Below, piece by piece: positions 6,307 to 7,374 of a DNA stretch of 7,374 bases; within the stretch, counting starts at the first letter, position 1; each line of letters opens with the position of its first letter. The DNA comes from SIG622 sp045604705 (GTDB taxonomy: Bacteria > Bacillota > Clostridia > Oscillospirales > CAG-382). The stretch covers positions 1 to 7,374 of the forward strand of contig JAZUOO010000057.1 of assembly GCA_045604705.1 (NCBI GenBank), in the 5' to 3' direction. Position numbers and translations under genes: made by a program. The notes under the pieces were generated by a model that searched no databases, was not told the DNA's origin, and saw only the letters and a program-made list of their open reading frames with translations.

Positions 6307-6435
6307 TTAAACGACAGTAAAACTTATAAATCCGCCGGTGTCAGCGGCGAGAGTGCGAACTGTGCCTTTTATATCCCCGCACAAAGGGAATTTTTGTATA
6401 AAAAAAGCCCAACCACACAAAAATGTGGTCGAGCC
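6307..6435 (-). other. Possible remnant coding tail upstream of the scaffold fragment
   Basis: In the gap between the small immunity-like gene and the scaffold remnant, one minus-strand frame is open for 42 codons. Its last part reads GDIKGTVRTLAADTGGF and then a short hydrophobic end. The stop overlaps the upstream scaffold start as TAATG, a layout typical of tightly packed phage genes. It has no ATG start and its first third overlaps the terminator hairpin, so it cannot be an intact gene. It may be the leftover end of a displaced phage gene, or chance. I do not recognise the family. The same stretch contains a small GC-rich hairpin, CGCCG/CGGCG (about 6333-6349). Confidence 0.25.
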
Positions 6436-6437
6436 TT
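6401..6437 (-). terminator. Intrinsic terminator after the toxin/immunity pair
   Basis: On the minus strand GCTCGACCACA (6424-6434) pairs with TGTGGTTGGGC (6407-6417) across the loop TTTTTG, with two G-U pairs. The stem can be extended by three more pairs into the T-run. Seven Ts follow directly (6400-6406). On the plus strand the G-U positions become mismatches and no T-run follows, so it works only for minus-strand transcription. It lies 18 bp after the stop of the small gene. Confidence 0.85.
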
Positions 6438-6454
6438 AATTATTGAGTTAGAGA

Positions 6455-6637
6455 CTAATCGTTTTTAGCGTGAAAAATAACTTTTTCAATTTGGTCAGGC
6501 GTTACATCGATATTTTCAAAACCTTCCTCTTGGCTTCCAACATCGACAAAGAATAGTTTCCCGTCGCCCAGAACCTCCATTACATCACCTTCGCGCCCGT
6601 CTTTAAGTAAAATTCTATCGAACATTGAAATTTTCAT
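6455..6637 (-). CDS. Small DUF4926-like protein, probable immunity partner
   Basis: A 60-residue protein that begins at the base directly after the toxin-domain stop codon (TAA|ATG). Its ribosome-binding site GGAGG lies 8 nt upstream, inside the last codons of the preceding gene, which points to translational coupling and matched output. The sequence is mostly short beta strands and acidic turns (FDRILLKDGREGDVMEVLGD at 6-25), compatible with a small SH3-like barrel; acidic residues are common in immunity proteins. It resembles the DUF4926 type often encoded next to DUF6883 domains, but the match is recalled from family patterns and is weak. No signal peptide or membrane segment. A terminator follows closely. 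If not an immunity protein, it is an unassigned phage accessory protein. Confidence 0.6.
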   Translation of the reverse strand: MKISMFDRILLKDGREGDVMEVLGDGKLFFVDVGSQEEGFENIDVTPDQIEKVIFHAKND

Positions 6638-7374
6638 TTATAATTCCTCCAAAAAAGCAGTTGTTAAGTGAACATTATTACCTGATACTAACCATCCTAT
6701 TTTTACATTCCCCGGTTTGCCGTTGATTCCATACATGATAATTTTTTGCTCATATTTTTTTCCGTAGTCAGATTCTGATTTGAATGTTGCAGGAAATTCT
6801 TTTGAACTTAACAACAATTTTTCACGAAACAAATCCCAATTTGAAATATTGTATCCAAATCTTGATGTGAAAGCCCTTCCTTTTGCCAGCCCTTTTTCGT
6901 TGCTCCCACCAAATAGATATTGTGTGAATTTTCTATCATCGGCATACGCATTTTCAGAATTTGGCAATTTTAGCATAGGGTTTTCAATTAGCTTAATTCG
7001 TCTGTTGTAATTGATTTTTAAGAATCTAAACTCCTCAGGATTATTATACTTCAAATTGTAGTATTTGTCAAGAGTTGCGGGAGCATTTTCTCTGCCAACA
7101 ACAGCCACAAAATCAGAATAATGCTTCTTTGCTGAATGCACCGCCCTCGCACTCGTACTCTTGCCAAAGTTGCGAATGCCTCTTTCTGTCTTTGCTGCAA
7201 ATATCTGTTCACGGTAATGGTCTCTATCAAGATCTGTTTTGTTACAGAAATCCCGTAGCTTCGCTTCCTGACCTTTAAGCTTCACGGAAATACGGTTAAA
7301 CTCAAGCTGTAAATCTGTCTTTGCTTCTTCATCGGAAGCATTCTTCAAAGCTTCATCCAGTGCAACAAGCTCCT
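6638..7374 (-). CDS. Phage minor capsid protein with C-terminal DUF6883-like toxin domain (5' end outside window)
   Basis: The frame is open to the right edge, giving 244 visible residues. Numbering from the edge: residues 1-70 look like the C-terminal end of Phage_min_cap2 (KLRDFCNKTDLDRDHYRE at 37-54), a head protein made between portal and scaffold genes. Residues 75-130 are a charged linker (SAKKHYSDFV, LDKYYNLKY, EEFRFLK) of a kind I recall ahead of swapped C-terminal domains. Residues 133-243 match the DUF6883 pattern: LPNSENAYADDRKFTQYLF, KGRAF (164-168), GYNISNW (173-179), YGKKY (203-207) and a final W227 and LTTAF. DUF6883 occurs as a tip domain of polymorphic toxins; its activity is not known to me. 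An internal TTG at 7348 is unlikely to be the true start, because coding sequence continues upstream. Composition is AT-richer than the ribosomal genes, as expected for acquired DNA. Confidence 0.75.
   Translation of the reverse strand, partial: ELVALDEALKNASDEEAKTDLQLEFNRISVKLKGQEAKLRDFCNKTDLDRDHYREQIFAAKTERGIRNFGKSTSARAVHSAKKHYSDFVAVVGRENAPATLDKYYNLKYNNPEEFRFLKINYNRRIKLIENPMLKLPNSENAYADDRKFTQYLFGGSNEKGLAKGRAFTSRFGYNISNWDLFREKLLLSSKEFPATFKSESDYGKKYEQKIIMYGINGKPGNVKIGWLVSGNNVHLTTAFLEEL

Noticed and set aside
7346..7348. TTG at 7348 as the start of the capsid-toxin gene
   Set aside because: The frame continues open to the window edge with matching sequence, and the capsid family is much longer; it is an internal codon.

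Overview
This window comes from a low-to-mid GC Gram-positive bacterium, most likely a member of the Clostridia close to Ruminococcus/Oscillospiraceae. That placement is an inference from strong AGGAGG ribosome-binding sites, protein style and gene neighbourhood; it is not proven. Every gene I can support lies on the minus strand, so transcription runs from high to low coordinates.

Right end (about 6020-7374): part of a prophage head module. It begins with the C-terminal part of a phage minor capsid protein (Phage_min_cap2-like), which runs off the right edge and carries a variable C-terminal domain resembling DUF6883, a domain found at the tips of polymorphic toxins. A 60-residue protein, probably its immunity partner, starts immediately after the toxin stop codon (TAA|ATG). 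A strong intrinsic terminator follows. After that comes the first ~85 residues of a GP20-type phage scaffold protein, cut off about 40 bp before the rpsB promoter. This end therefore looks like a decayed or rearranged prophage that has kept a capsid-linked toxin/immunity pair.

Centre (3131-5985): a translation operon, rpsB (S2), tsf (EF-Ts), yceD (DUF177) and rpmF (L32). It has a good sigma-A-type promoter, a leader of about 127 nt that can fold into several hairpins, a long imperfect hairpin between rpsB and tsf, and a clear intrinsic terminator after rpmF. S2 and EF-Ts are a classical pair, as are YceD and L32; here the two pairs appear joined in one transcription unit.

Left end (1-3079): a PDZ/radical-SAM/DUF512 protein of unknown function, then der (two-domain GTPase for 50S assembly), then plsY (membrane glycerol-3-phosphate acyltransferase), which starts 1 nt after the der stop and runs off the left edge. 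The 194-bp gap before der holds a degenerate 7-bp tandem repeat and a small hairpin that includes the der ribosome-binding site.

I see no tRNA, rRNA, CRISPR array, insertion sequence or attachment site. No gene-free stretch reaches 300 bp; the longest, 5824-6019 and 1572-1765, are described below.
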